A stretch of DNA of 64,000 bases, from positions 3,596,001 to 3,660,000 of the forward strand of contig JAWPMV010000001.1 in the NCBI GenBank assembly GCA_033391075.1. The letters are read 5' to 3'. Positions 45,994 through 54,922 of this stretch are shown one piece after another. The stretch comes from Bacteroidia bacterium. GTDB lineage: Bacteria; Bacteroidota; Bacteroidia; J057. The position numbers and the translations under genes are program-made. Each line of letters opens with the position of its first letter. The stretch's first letter is position 1. The notes under the pieces are model-generated. The model searched no databases. It was not told the origin of the DNA and saw only the letters and a list, made by a program, of their open reading frames with translations.

Positions 45994-46936
45994 GTGTCTG
46001 CTTTTTTAGCGCTTGTTTTTTCTTTTGCTGAAGAGAAATGAAAAGGACACCCCCCAGAACCAGCACACCGCCCATAATCTGAACCATGCTCAACCTTTCT
46101 CCCAGAAAAATATAGGCAAGAATAATGGTCGAAATAGGACCCGAACTTCCGACAATGGCAGCATTGGACGCACCAATCAATCGAATGCCTTCGGATACCA
46201 GAAAGGTAGGAATGACTGTACTGAAACTCGCCATCAGGGCTGCATACATGTATACCTGCCAGGGGAAATCCAGGCTAGCAAATCCCTGATTATAGATGAG
46301 GTAATGGATAATCACTGCACTGGAGGAAACGGTAAGGGCATATGAAGTAAATACCCAGGTACCCATTTTCGGCAGCAAGCGCCCACTCCCGGCTAAATAA
46401 AGTGCATAACAAAGCGCACTGCCAAGTATCAAGGCTCCTCCCGTGTATAAATCCTTTTTGCTTCCAATTTCTACATTGCCGAAAAAGACAATCATGATCC
46501 CTATATAGGTCAGAATCAAGGCAATGATCTGCTGCCAGCTCAATTTCTCCCGAAAGAAAAACACCCCTATCAACACAACGATGGTCGGATAGATAAATAG
46601 AACCAATCTTTCCAGGCTGGCACTAATGTATTGCAAGCCCAGAAAATCAAACAAACTGGCCAAATAATAGCCCAGGATTCCTAGTGCAAAGATTTGCCAA
46701 TAATCCTTTCCCTTGGGTCGATAGGTTCCAGCCTTTTGTGATAGGTAGATGGCGATCCCCAGAAAGATGGGCAGCGAGAAAAGCATCCGAAACAGCAGCA
46801 GGCTAATTGCATCGACTTCATACTGATAAGCCAGTTTTACAAAAACGGCCTTGGTCGAAAACATAACTGCTCCTAATAAGGCCATAAAAATTCCCCACAA
46901 TTGCTGGTAATTTGCCCCCTGCCGTTGATTTTCCAT
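45968..46936 (-). CDS. EamA/DMT-family permease
   Basis: A 322-aa inner-membrane protein with ten hydrophobic helices arranged as two EamA repeats. The first begins GIFMALLGAVMFSTKAVFVK and the second near YTGGALILGSALCYALYLAG. Repeat ends show the typical ISASLERLVLFIYPTIVVLI and GASNAAIVGSSGPISTIILA segments followed by a FLGERLS turn. The family exports amino acids, nucleosides or other metabolites, and the substrate cannot be read from sequence. The C-terminal tail is Lys/Gln-rich. It is divergent from the kds operon, with promoters sharing a 120-bp gap. Confidence 0.88.
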   Translation of the reverse strand: MENQRQGANYQQLWGIFMALLGAVMFSTKAVFVKLAYQYEVDAISLLLFRMLFSLPIFLGIAIYLSQKAGTYRPKGKDYWQIFALGILGYYLASLFDFLGLQYISASLERLVLFIYPTIVVLIGVFFFREKLSWQQIIALILTYIGIMIVFFGNVEIGSKKDLYTGGALILGSALCYALYLAGSGRLLPKMGTWVFTSYALTVSSSAVIIHYLIYNQGFASLDFPWQVYMYAALMASFSTVIPTFLVSEGIRLIGASNAAIVGSSGPISTIILAYIFLGERLSMVQIMGGVLVLGGVLFISLQQKKKQALKKQTQKKQGAKA

Positions 46937-46999
46937 GCTGTTTTAGCGCGCTTTTTGACGCGGACGCAAGTTAGAGGAATTGTCTGGAAAACATGCAGC

Positions 47000-47030
47000 T
47001 TTGCTCGAAAGTTCTGGGGCTGTATCTTTG
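47000..47030 (+). promoter_or_regulatory. Canonical Bacteroidota promoter of the kds operon
   Basis: TTTG (47000-47003), exactly 19 bases, then TATCTTTG (47023-47030) match the -33 TTTG and -7 TAnnTTTG consensus in every position. The ATG of the isomerase lies 26 bp further. This is the clearest promoter in the window. Confidence 0.8.
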
Positions 47031-47056
47031 CCCCTCGAATTAGCGTAATAAGTTCC

Positions 47057-47650
47057 ATGACAAATAAATTGAAAGAACTGGTTGAATGCGAGATCAATTC
47101 GATTTCCAGTATTCCCCTCGATGGAAAAATTGAAGAGGCGGTTGAACTTATCTATAAACAAATCCATGAAATTGGTGGGAAGGTCGTAGTTTCAGGGGTT
47201 GGGAAAGCGGGCTATGTAGGCAGAGCGATATCTTCAACCTTTTGTTCCACAGGCACGCCTTCTGTATTTCTGGACGCCCTGGATTCACAGCATGGAGATT
47301 TAGGAGTTTTACAAAAGAACGATGTCCTATTCCTGATCTCCAATTCAGGAATGACTCGTGAGATCATCGAGTTAGCCGAACTGTCTTTAGCGTTGTATCC
47401 CAATCTTTCAATTGTCCTCTTAAGCAAAAACCCGGAAAGTCCTTTGGCCAAAATGGCTAAAATATGTGTCCTGACCGGATCGCCAACCGAAATTTGCCCA
47501 CTAGGCCTTACTCCCACTACCTCGACAACAGTTATGGGAGTGGTAGGAGATCTGATTGTGGTTTTATTATTGGAAAAAATCGGTTTCACCAAAGAAATGT
47601 ATGCCGCTCGTCATCATGGCGGGTATTTAGGTAAAAAAGCCAGACAATGA
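47057..47650 (+). CDS. Arabinose-5-phosphate isomerase, SIS domain only (KpsF/GutQ family)
   Basis: A 197-aa protein that converts ribulose-5-phosphate to arabinose-5-phosphate, the first step to Kdo. The SIS domain is clear from GKVVVSGVGKAGYVGRAIS, STFCSTGTPSVFLDALDSQHGDLG, LFLISNSGMTREIIEL and LTPTTSTTVMGVVGDL. The two CBS domains of the E. coli enzymes are absent, as in SIS-only homologues of other Bacteroidota. The ATG at 47057 is chosen because longer versions run through the promoter. The stop overlaps the kdsA start by 4 bp (ATGA), which supports the Kdo role. Confidence 0.88.
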   Translation: MTNKLKELVECEINSISSIPLDGKIEEAVELIYKQIHEIGGKVVVSGVGKAGYVGRAISSTFCSTGTPSVFLDALDSQHGDLGVLQKNDVLFLISNSGMTREIIELAELSLALYPNLSIVLLSKNPESPLAKMAKICVLTGSPTEICPLGLTPTTSTTVMGVVGDLIVVLLLEKIGFTKEMYAARHHGGYLGKKARQ

Positions 47651-48426
47651 ATAGCTCACTCACCCTTATCAGCGGTCCCTGCGCAGTAGAAGAATTGGAA
47701 ACCTGCCTGGAGATCGCCAGAGAATTGAAACGAATCACCGCAAAACTGGGGATCAAATATATCTTCAAAGCCAGCTATAAAAAAGCCAATCGAACCAGCC
47801 TTAACAGCTTTACAGGAATCGATGAGGATAGCGCTTTAAACATCCTGAAAACGGTAGGAGAAGAAGTGGGAGTAGAAACCATAACGGATGTTCATGAAAG
47901 TAAAGATCCTGCGAAAGTAAGTCAGTTTGTTGATCATCTTCAGATACCAGCCTTCTTATGTCGTCAGACAGATCTTTTGTTGGCTGCGGGCGAAAGTGGA
48001 TGTGGTATCAATATCAAAAAGGGCCAATTCCTTTCTCCGGAAGCCATGAAGTTTCCTTTGGAGAAGGTCCTTTCTACCGGAAATGAGAAGGTCTGGCTAT
48101 GTGAAAGAGGAACTACCTTTGGCTATCAGGAATTGATTGTGGATGCAACTTCTATAGCCCGAATGAAAGAGCATGGAGCAGCAGTCATCATGGATTGTAC
48201 CCATGCTACCCAAAAGCCTAATCGGACCGTAGGTACAACAGGAGGTGATCCCGCTATGATTGAGACCCTGGCCCTATCTGCCATTGTTACCGGAGCGGAT
48301 GGGCTTTTTATTGAGGCGCACCCCAATCCTTCTGTAGCAAGGAGTGACTCTGCAACCATGCTTTCTTTGGAACATATGGAAGCTCTCTTGACCAAGGTGA
48401 TGAAAGTGAAGGCTGCAGTTCTGTAG
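47647..48426 (+). CDS. kdsA: 3-deoxy-8-phosphooctulonate synthase
   Basis: A 259-aa cytoplasmic enzyme that condenses phosphoenolpyruvate with arabinose-5-phosphate to Kdo-8-phosphate for lipid A and core LPS. Motifs are ISGPCAVE, FKASYKKANRTSLNSFTG (PEP and A5P binding), DVHES, QIPAFLCRQTDLL, GINIKKGQFLSP, CERGTTFGY, IMDCTHATQKPN and FIEAHPNPSVARSDS. Cys12 in GPCAVE is the residue that marks the metal-dependent class (the E. coli metal-independent form has Asn). It is translationally coupled with the upstream isomerase, so two consecutive Kdo steps share one transcript. Confidence 0.96.
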   Translation: MNSSLTLISGPCAVEELETCLEIARELKRITAKLGIKYIFKASYKKANRTSLNSFTGIDEDSALNILKTVGEEVGVETITDVHESKDPAKVSQFVDHLQIPAFLCRQTDLLLAAGESGCGINIKKGQFLSPEAMKFPLEKVLSTGNEKVWLCERGTTFGYQELIVDATSIARMKEHGAAVIMDCTHATQKPNRTVGTTGGDPAMIETLALSAIVTGADGLFIEAHPNPSVARSDSATMLSLEHMEALLTKVMKVKAAVL

Positions 48427-48661
48427 AAATTGTCATCTCGAAGCTTGGTAGAGGAAAGGCTTGCGGGCTGAAATATCTGGTATTTGGACTGCCTTATTTT
48501 GAGAATCATTTTGTGATGGCTAGAGATCCCGGCTCTTGGATTAAGGCCGGGATAACAGTTCGTGCATTGAATAAGTCGTAAAAGCAGCTAAGCCTCTCAT
48601 CCCGGAATCTATCAGATGTCCAGGATCTCTAGCTTACTCAATCCCCCAATTTCACTCCACA
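48427..48661. repeat. Dispersed palindromic repeat region after kdsA
   Basis: Perfect arms GCTAGAGATCC (48519-48529) and GGATCTCTAGC (48623-48633) enclose 93 bases. Inside, ATCCCGG (48526-48532) pairs with CCGGGAT (48547-48553), and a further CATCCCGG lies at 48599-48606. The wording (GAGATCCCGG...CCGGGATAAC) is that of REP/BIME-like repeats seen in many bacterial genomes. An 18-mer at 48563-48580 recurs at 36646-36663. No gene is visible here. Confidence 0.6.
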
Positions 48662-48692
48662 GAAAAAGCCACCCCACTCGCATGGGATGGCT
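48662..48692 (-). terminator. Terminator of the SusC/SusD operon
   Basis: AGCCACCCC (48667-48675) pairs with GGGATGGCT (48684-48692), with one G-T pair. On the minus strand TTTTTCT follows. It lies 28 bp past the SusD stop. Confidence 0.8.
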
Positions 48693-48719
48693 CCAAGGTA
48701 ATAATGAGATTCCTGATTT

Positions 48720-50084
48720 CTAGTATCCGGGGTTCTGGGTCAATTGTCCATTGACATCCATCTCCCGTTGTGGGATCGGATAAACAAGGGCATCAGCATC
48801 AAAAGCCAATCCTCCTATGCTTACCTGATTTCTTTTTCTATCTCTCAAGAGATGACCCTCAAACATCAACTCAAGCTTTCTTTCCTGAAGAATGCGATCC
48901 AAATCCAGATTACCGGCATCTATCGCAGCCAGGCCTACTCGGGAACGCACCAGATTAATGTCTTCGGCAGCTCCTGTTGCATTTCCAGCTCTGAAACGAG
49001 TCTCAGCGCGAGTCAAATACATTTCTGCTAAACGGAGAATATTGATGTTACCGTCCTGCGCAGAATTGTTGATCCACTTTCCAGTACGATCGATCCCATT
49101 TCCATCTACATAAAATAAGTCGCGACGGGCATCACCGGATTCATATTCTGCCAGGTGGGCAGGAGTAACATCGATATCTCCCCTACCTCCAAATTCTGGA
49201 GCTGCGTAGAAAGTGATAAAATCATTAGCGCCGTCCTGTGAGGTTACCTCTATAGAGAAAATATCCTCTGGCGAATTAGAAGATGCATTAAAGCTGGCAG
49301 CATAGCTGGCATTAAGTGAATACCTCAAAGAGGAGATCACACGATCAGCTTCCTGGTCAGCCAAATCATAATTCCCCATCATGAGATGCACGCGGGAAAG
49401 AATTCCACTTGCTGCAAAGGTTGTTGCAAATACTCCATTCTCTTCTGGTAGATTTGCCTTTGCATAGTTCAGGTCAGCCAGAACTTGCTCATAGATTTGA
49501 GCAACACTCGCCCTGGGCACTTCACTGGATGCATCAATAGCACGTGTGGGTAGCAAGACGAGGGGCACAGCGAGATTACTGCCAGGATCACCCGAATTAT
49601 AAGGCTTGCCAAATAAATTGACCAGGTCAAAATAGATCACAGCTCTCACAAATCTGGCTTCGGCCTCAACTCTTCCCTGATCCCCAGCTTCCAGAATATC
49701 AATGGCACTTAGGACATTATTTGCCCGGTTGATGGCTTCATAACTTTCCGTCCAGAATCTTTCTACATCTCCATTTTGAACGAGAATGGTTTTCTGAAAA
49801 ATTTGCTCTGGCTCTTCAAAGGTTCCTGCCCAAATTTGCTCTCCATCATCAGCGAGCAATTCTGAGAGGTGCTGCCCTCCGCCCCAAACATCATTGTCAG
49901 ACAATCCGTCATAGGAACCGACAAGCGCAGCGATAACATTATTGGCCGTATTGAGTGCAGTTTCTTCATCAATAGACTGCTGTGGAGTCACATCCAGTCT
50001 GGTATCGCAGGCAGTAAAAACCAGCGCCCCGGCACACAATACGGATAGGAATTTATTAGATAGCTTATTCATTGTTCTGTTCAT
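48720..50084 (-). CDS. SusD/RagB-family outer-membrane lipoprotein
   Basis: A 454-aa surface lipoprotein (lipobox FTAC, Cys26) that binds a glycan or peptide ligand and acts as lid of its SusC transporter. The family's TPR-like helices are visible: ALNTANNVIAALVGSYDGL, FWTESYEAINRANNVLSAID, EARFVRAVIYFDLVNLFG, and near the end LRLAEMYLTRAETRFRAGN and ILQERKLELMFEGHLLRDRK. The end, PIPQREMDVNGQLTQNPGY, is standard. It lies 4 bp after the SusC gene on the same strand. At 454 residues it is shorter than many starch-type SusD proteins. The ligand is unknown, and no glycoside hydrolase or regulator sits in this operon. Confidence 0.93.
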   Translation of the reverse strand: MNRTMNKLSNKFLSVLCAGALVFTACDTRLDVTPQQSIDEETALNTANNVIAALVGSYDGLSDNDVWGGGQHLSELLADDGEQIWAGTFEEPEQIFQKTILVQNGDVERFWTESYEAINRANNVLSAIDILEAGDQGRVEAEARFVRAVIYFDLVNLFGKPYNSGDPGSNLAVPLVLLPTRAIDASSEVPRASVAQIYEQVLADLNYAKANLPEENGVFATTFAASGILSRVHLMMGNYDLADQEADRVISSLRYSLNASYAASFNASSNSPEDIFSIEVTSQDGANDFITFYAAPEFGGRGDIDVTPAHLAEYESGDARRDLFYVDGNGIDRTGKWINNSAQDGNINILRLAEMYLTRAETRFRAGNATGAAEDINLVRSRVGLAAIDAGNLDLDRILQERKLELMFEGHLLRDRKRNQVSIGGLAFDADALVYPIPQREMDVNGQLTQNPGY

Positions 50085-50088
50085 TTAA

Positions 50089-53000
50089 TTAAAATCCGAT
50101 GTTAATACCAAAGATGATTGTCTTGGACTGAGGAGCAGAGTAGAAATCATTCCCCAATCCGATATTACCGGCAACAAAGTCAGCATTTACTTCTGGATCC
50201 CAACCCTGATAATCGGTGAATGTCATTAGGTTTTGACCAGTAGCATAGATGCGTACTCTGTTCATGCGGAGTTTTTGCGTAAAATCTGAAGGCAATTGGT
50301 AACCAATGCTTACTGTTTTGAGACGCAGATAAGAACCATCATCGATAAATCTGGAAGACTCACTCGCTCCATTCAGGAAGCGAACCTCTGGGATGTCTGT
50401 TACATCTCCGGGATTCTGCCAGCGGTCCAAAACTCTTCTGTCCTGGTTGTCAAACCAACCAAATCCATCCATCTGGAATACTCCACCGCCATTGTAAATC
50501 TGGTTTCCTGAAACTCCCTGAAGGAAGATATTGAGGTCAAAGCCAGCAAATGAGAAGGTATTATTGATTCCGTATATGAAGTCAGGATTAGGATCTCCAA
50601 CAACTACACGTTCGGCTTCATTGATATTGTTAGTCGTACTAGTTTCATCAATTACATTTCCATTATCGTCCATAGTGTTCAGGAAGAAAAGAGCATCTCC
50701 TGTGGCAGGATCTACGCCTGCATATTCAGGTGCAAAGAATACTCCGATTGCCTGACCTTCTACTGCACGGTTGATGAAACCTCCTTCGATAACCTGATCA
50801 TCCAGATTGGTAATGAGGTTCTGGTTTCTGGCAAAGTTGATGCTGGTAGTCCAACGAAATTTGCCAACAAGGTTTTCGGTATTCAATACAAATTCCCATC
50901 CCTTATTTTCCAATTCTCCAACGTTTCTCAGCTGAGAAAGGAATCCAGTTGTGGAAGGAACGTTTACATTGAGAAGAAGGTCTGTGGTGTTTTTGATGTA
51001 ATAATCAATTTCACCATTAATTCTTCCTTTGAACAAACCAAAGTCCAGCCCAATGTCTGTCTGTGTAGTTGTTTCCCACTTCAGATTGGGGTTAGGAGAT
51101 TGTGTAGGGTTGATACCTGAGTTCCCGGCGAAAGCCGCTCCCCCACCCCATAATCCTCGGGATGGGAAGTTGGTGGTTGGCGTATTACCCGTGATACCGT
51201 AGCTAGCTCTCAATTTCAAGAATGAGATAAGGGAATTGTCTGTAAGGAAATTTTCTTCTGAAAGAATCCAGCCTAAAGAAGCTGCTGGGAAGAATCCATA
51301 CCTTTCGTCATTTCCAAAACGTGAATCGCCATCCACACGACCTGCAAGAGAAAGCAGGTATTTATCCCCAAATTTGTAGTTGGCACGTGCGAAATAGGAA
51401 ACAATATTAAAGATGGTTCCAGTGGAAGTACCTCCAAATATTTCAGCGGCACTGGCCAGTTTTTGGAACTCATCATTAGGGAAGTTACGGCCTTCTACAC
51501 GAGCAAATTCTGTATTAGATTCCTGGAAACTCATTCCCCCTACCAAATTCAGATCACTCTCCCCAAAGCTTGCATTATAGGTCGCAAAGTTGTTGAAAGT
51601 GAAATTGAGGGTATGGGTAAAGTTATTTCTTCCCAATCCATTAGGTTCACCAGTATTTCTGGCAACTGCACTACTGAAGTATTGCTCCTCATTTTGTGAA
51701 AGGAAGTCAACCCCAAATTCCGATCTTAAAGAGAGTCCTGGTAACACTTGCCAATCCGCATAGAAGTTTCCGATCGTACGGAAAACTCTTGCTTGAAAGC
51801 TGGTATTATTTTCATAAAGTTTACCGTTGAAGTAAACCGTTCTTTCGAAAAAATCTCCTGTTTCCGGATCAACCACCGGCTGGGCTGATGGAAGAGCAAT
51901 CAATTGAAGAGGAGTTGAAAAGGAGTTGTCATTAGGTAATCTGTCGTTTCTTGTGCGGGCGAAATTCATGTTCATTCCGATCTTCACATTTCTGGAAGCT
52001 TTGTGATCCAGATTCAAGCGTCCACTGAAACGGTCGAAGTTGTTGTAAATGAGGATACCTGACTGATCGAGATAAGAAGTACTGATAAAGAAACTGGATT
52101 TATCCGAGCCTCCACTTGCACTCAGGTTAATTTCCTGAAAACCTGCGTCTTCCTGGAAAGCTTCCTGCTCCCAATCTGTATCATTGCCATCTCTCCAACC
52201 AGGGATACGGCGGTCTCTCCACTCATCAGCGGTCAAACCAAATACAAGACCGTTTCCATCATTGAAATCAGAATTGTCAAAGGCTTCTTGCCATAAATCC
52301 AGGTATTCAGGTCCGCTCAACCATTCCCGGTTATTAGTCGGCTCACTAAAGCCCTGCTTATAATCTACATTAAAGCGGGTTTTTCCAGCTTTCCCTTTTT
52401 TGGTAGTAAGGATCACAACACCATTGGAAGCACGTGAACCATAAATTGCAGCAGCAGAGGCATCCTTGAGGATTTCAATCGATTCAATATCATTGAAATT
52501 AATATCCGCCAAAGGATTCGTCGGTGCATTCAGGCTGGATTGACTGGCAGAAGTAATTACAACCCCATCAATCACATAAAGAGGTTCATTACTAGCTGTT
52601 ACAGAGGCAGATCCACGGATTCGCATATTGATTCCCTGGCCCAGTTTCCCGTTTTGCTGAGAAACCAACACACCAGCAGCTCTTCCTTGCAAAGCCGACT
52701 CGAAACTGGTTACAGGTATATTTTCGATATCCTGACCGGAGATTTTAGCGATATTCCCCGTAAGGTCTCGCTTTATCTGAGTTCCGTATCCTGTAATAAT
52801 TACTTCATCAATTTGCAGACTCTCGGTCATGTTGATATCAATGACCGATCTACCGTCAATGGTAATTTCCTGTGTTTCGTAGCCAACATAGGTAAAAACA
52901 AGTACTTTCGAATTTTCGGGTAAATTCACCACGTATTTACCCTGAGCGTTAGTGAGTGTGCCAATCGTTGTTCCTTGAACAACGACAGTTGCTCCTTCCA

Positions 53001-53109
53001 GTGCATCACCTTCCTCATTCAGGACGGTTCCAGACACTGTCCCTTGTCCATATGCTGAGGTGAACAGCATAAAAACCAGGGCAAGAGATAAGAGTCTATT
53101 TCTCTTCAT
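50089..53109 (-). CDS. SusC/RagA-family TonB-dependent transporter
   Basis: A 1006-aa outer-membrane importer. A signal peptide (1-21) precedes a carboxypeptidase-like regulatory domain (about 24-105, VSGTVLNEEGDALEGATVVV) and the SusC signature with plug (about 110-230, DEVIITGYGTQIKRDLTGNI and PLYVIDGVV). A 22-strand barrel ends in SKTIIFGINIGF. The variants of LNALDIESIEILKDASA and IYGSRASNGVVILTTKKG are present in the plug. It precedes SusD in the operon, and energy comes from TonB/ExbBD encoded elsewhere. A 24-bp imperfect palindrome 135 bp upstream may be an operator. The substrate is not readable. Confidence 0.95.
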   Translation of the reverse strand: MKRNRLLSLALVFMLFTSAYGQGTVSGTVLNEEGDALEGATVVVQGTTIGTLTNAQGKYVVNLPENSKVLVFTYVGYETQEITIDGRSVIDINMTESLQIDEVIITGYGTQIKRDLTGNIAKISGQDIENIPVTSFESALQGRAAGVLVSQQNGKLGQGINMRIRGSASVTASNEPLYVIDGVVITSASQSSLNAPTNPLADINFNDIESIEILKDASAAAIYGSRASNGVVILTTKKGKAGKTRFNVDYKQGFSEPTNNREWLSGPEYLDLWQEAFDNSDFNDGNGLVFGLTADEWRDRRIPGWRDGNDTDWEQEAFQEDAGFQEINLSASGGSDKSSFFISTSYLDQSGILIYNNFDRFSGRLNLDHKASRNVKIGMNMNFARTRNDRLPNDNSFSTPLQLIALPSAQPVVDPETGDFFERTVYFNGKLYENNTSFQARVFRTIGNFYADWQVLPGLSLRSEFGVDFLSQNEEQYFSSAVARNTGEPNGLGRNNFTHTLNFTFNNFATYNASFGESDLNLVGGMSFQESNTEFARVEGRNFPNDEFQKLASAAEIFGGTSTGTIFNIVSYFARANYKFGDKYLLSLAGRVDGDSRFGNDERYGFFPAASLGWILSEENFLTDNSLISFLKLRASYGITGNTPTTNFPSRGLWGGGAAFAGNSGINPTQSPNPNLKWETTTQTDIGLDFGLFKGRINGEIDYYIKNTTDLLLNVNVPSTTGFLSQLRNVGELENKGWEFVLNTENLVGKFRWTTSINFARNQNLITNLDDQVIEGGFINRAVEGQAIGVFFAPEYAGVDPATGDALFFLNTMDDNGNVIDETSTTNNINEAERVVVGDPNPDFIYGINNTFSFAGFDLNIFLQGVSGNQIYNGGGVFQMDGFGWFDNQDRRVLDRWQNPGDVTDIPEVRFLNGASESSRFIDDGSYLRLKTVSIGYQLPSDFTQKLRMNRVRIYATGQNLMTFTDYQGWDPEVNADFVAGNIGLGNDFYSAPQSKTIIFGINIGF

Positions 53110-53643
53110 AGGTTAGATGTTTAAAAAAGGCTAAAATAATTCTGTTCGGTCCTAAAGACCGTCATTACATTTAATCCGTAATTGATAGGTGCTTATGCGA
53201 GAAATAGGCGAGCGTAGATTGTGTTTTCTATACTACGCAATTGCTTGATTGCTCATAGCAATTCAAGATTAGCATAAACTAAAATAGGAATCTCATCGGT
53301 CGAATGACCATGCATGCATGTAATCTCAAATGATAGTTGCTTTACAGAATGGAGGCGAGTATTATTTGTGCTTTCAGAATGTGTCTTTCGTAGTCTCTTT
53401 TGATTATACAACATCTACATCAAATGACAGTTAAACGCCGATTTGACCTAGACTCATTTTAAATTCCCAAAAGGGATTTTGTTTATTCCAATTATGTAAC
53501 GGGGAGAAACTCTAATGAGTAGCCTCTAGCTTAATTATTTCTTCAAAAATATTCTAAAAACCATGCCCAGCCTCTCGAATGCCGGTTTTTGAGAATCTGT
53601 ATTCGGTGGAAAATCCTACCCCATAACAGTGTTATTATTTATT
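53110..53643. other. Gene-free region upstream of SusC
   Basis: No gene is visible in these 534 bases, which hold the control region of the SusC/SusD operon and the tail of the beta-lactamase-like gene. A small CGGTC/GACCG hairpin (53147-53161) lies in the presumed leader. No consensus TAnnTTTG was found on the minus strand. No ECF sigma or anti-sigma gene is present. Confidence 0.5.
53244..53267. promoter_or_regulatory. Near-perfect palindrome upstream of SusC
   Basis: CTTGATTGCT (53244-53253) and AGCAATTCAAG (53257-53267) are complementary with one bulged base around a 3-nt centre. At 135-158 bp before the SusC start it is a candidate operator for the nutrient-responsive regulator. Confidence 0.4.
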
Positions 53644-54882
53644 TCAATTATATATCATTCTGAAATTTTTCAAATCAGCTCTATGCTTTTTCTGTCTTTT
53701 TTCTTCAAATTCATAAATCATTCTTCCTAATTCTGCCAAAAATGGAAAGCCAATTTCCTCATATTCATAGGTATCATCATTAAAGATTTGGTTCTCATTC
53801 ACAAAAATCGTCGCCGTAAGCATGAACTCTATCCCCTTTTCCAAATCAATGATGTAGGCATTGTCCGTAAGAAATCCATAGGCTACTCCTACTTTATTAA
53901 ACACCCGGATATGATCCGGTATTTTTTCCTGATTATCCCCAAACATGAAAAACTTCACATATGAGTCATAATAATAACTGCTATCTGGATAGGAGGGATA
54001 TCTACTCTCCCTGGGAAGGATAGACATATATTTCCACAGAAATTGACGATCCTCTTCTGACAAGTCAAATCCTAAACTCCCCATAACACTGTTAGGAAAA
54101 AATACAGACTTCAAAAGCCTTTGTTGATCTTCTATTGGGAAACGATTTTTGCTAGCGAAATCTTTGGCTTGGTTTATCCTTTCCCCTCCACGCATCTCTC
54201 CTTTTCCTAATAAGAGGCTTTCTCCATCTAAGAAAGATAATTGGCTGATCTTGCCTTCTTCCCTATATATTTCCTTCTCTTCCTCATAAAAGGTAAATGG
54301 ATTTGTATGCTGATTTTCAGCTTCGCTCAAGGCAATCGATAGACGGTGGCTAATTTTCGTATCCAATAGACCTTTATCCCATAAAGCTTGATTGAGAGCT
54401 TCCTGGCCTAGAAATTCATATAGCCGGTTGAAGGCATCATTATCACTTACCACCATCACCTTTTTGATATAATTTCCGATAGAAGGAAGATAATTTTGAG
54501 CGCTGCTATCTGCCACTACCTGACTTTGTCCTGAATACACACTATCAATCCTAAGTGAAGTTTCACGATCCAGACCGTCTATATTGAGTTGCTTCAACTT
54601 TTCAAGTGCTAGCACTGCCGCCGGAAACTTAACAGTGCTGGCTGGATAGAAATACTCATCTTTGTTTAATCTAAAGGAATGGCTATGAAAGGAAGGTTGA
54701 TTTTCTGCATCCCGATTAATTTGGGTATACTGGATTTGGAGACGAAATTTCTCCGCATCTTGATATACTTCGCTTACCACCCCTCCCCTTTCTTTCATCA
54801 TACTTTCCAATAAAGGCACTCTCTCTTCTTCACAACTCAAAAGAAAGACCAGGAGGATTATCAGGGGACTAAAGGTTCTCAT
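53644..54882 (-). CDS. Beta-lactamase-like serine hydrolase lipoprotein
   Basis: A 412-aa lipoprotein (lipobox LLSC, Cys17) of the class A beta-lactamase/transpeptidase-like superfamily (beta-lactamase2 type). The active-site serine lies in PASTVKFPAA (S82-T-V-K85), SDN is present (S146-D147-N148), and the KxG motif is NKVGVAYGF near residue 340. The extra length and lack of a recognisable Glu166 omega loop argue against a classical resistance enzyme, so a cell-wall or peptide hydrolase is more likely. It is divergent from an amidase lipoprotein with only 40 bp between the two starts. Together they suggest a peptidoglycan turnover unit. Confidence 0.82.
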   Translation of the reverse strand: MRTFSPLIILLVFLLSCEEERVPLLESMMKERGGVVSEVYQDAEKFRLQIQYTQINRDAENQPSFHSHSFRLNKDEYFYPASTVKFPAAVLALEKLKQLNIDGLDRETSLRIDSVYSGQSQVVADSSAQNYLPSIGNYIKKVMVVSDNDAFNRLYEFLGQEALNQALWDKGLLDTKISHRLSIALSEAENQHTNPFTFYEEEKEIYREEGKISQLSFLDGESLLLGKGEMRGGERINQAKDFASKNRFPIEDQQRLLKSVFFPNSVMGSLGFDLSEEDRQFLWKYMSILPRESRYPSYPDSSYYYDSYVKFFMFGDNQEKIPDHIRVFNKVGVAYGFLTDNAYIIDLEKGIEFMLTATIFVNENQIFNDDTYEYEEIGFPFLAELGRMIYEFEEKRQKKHRADLKNFRMIYN

Positions 54883-54922
54883 CTTGATTATTTCTTATTT
54901 TGAAACACCAATTTACACTGGA

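Noticed and set aside
46901-47056. 52-residue N-terminal extension of the arabinose-phosphate isomerase
   Set aside because: It would run through the perfect TTTG-N19-TATCTTTG promoter and has no homology-like pattern. The ATG at 47057 starts the SIS domain properly.
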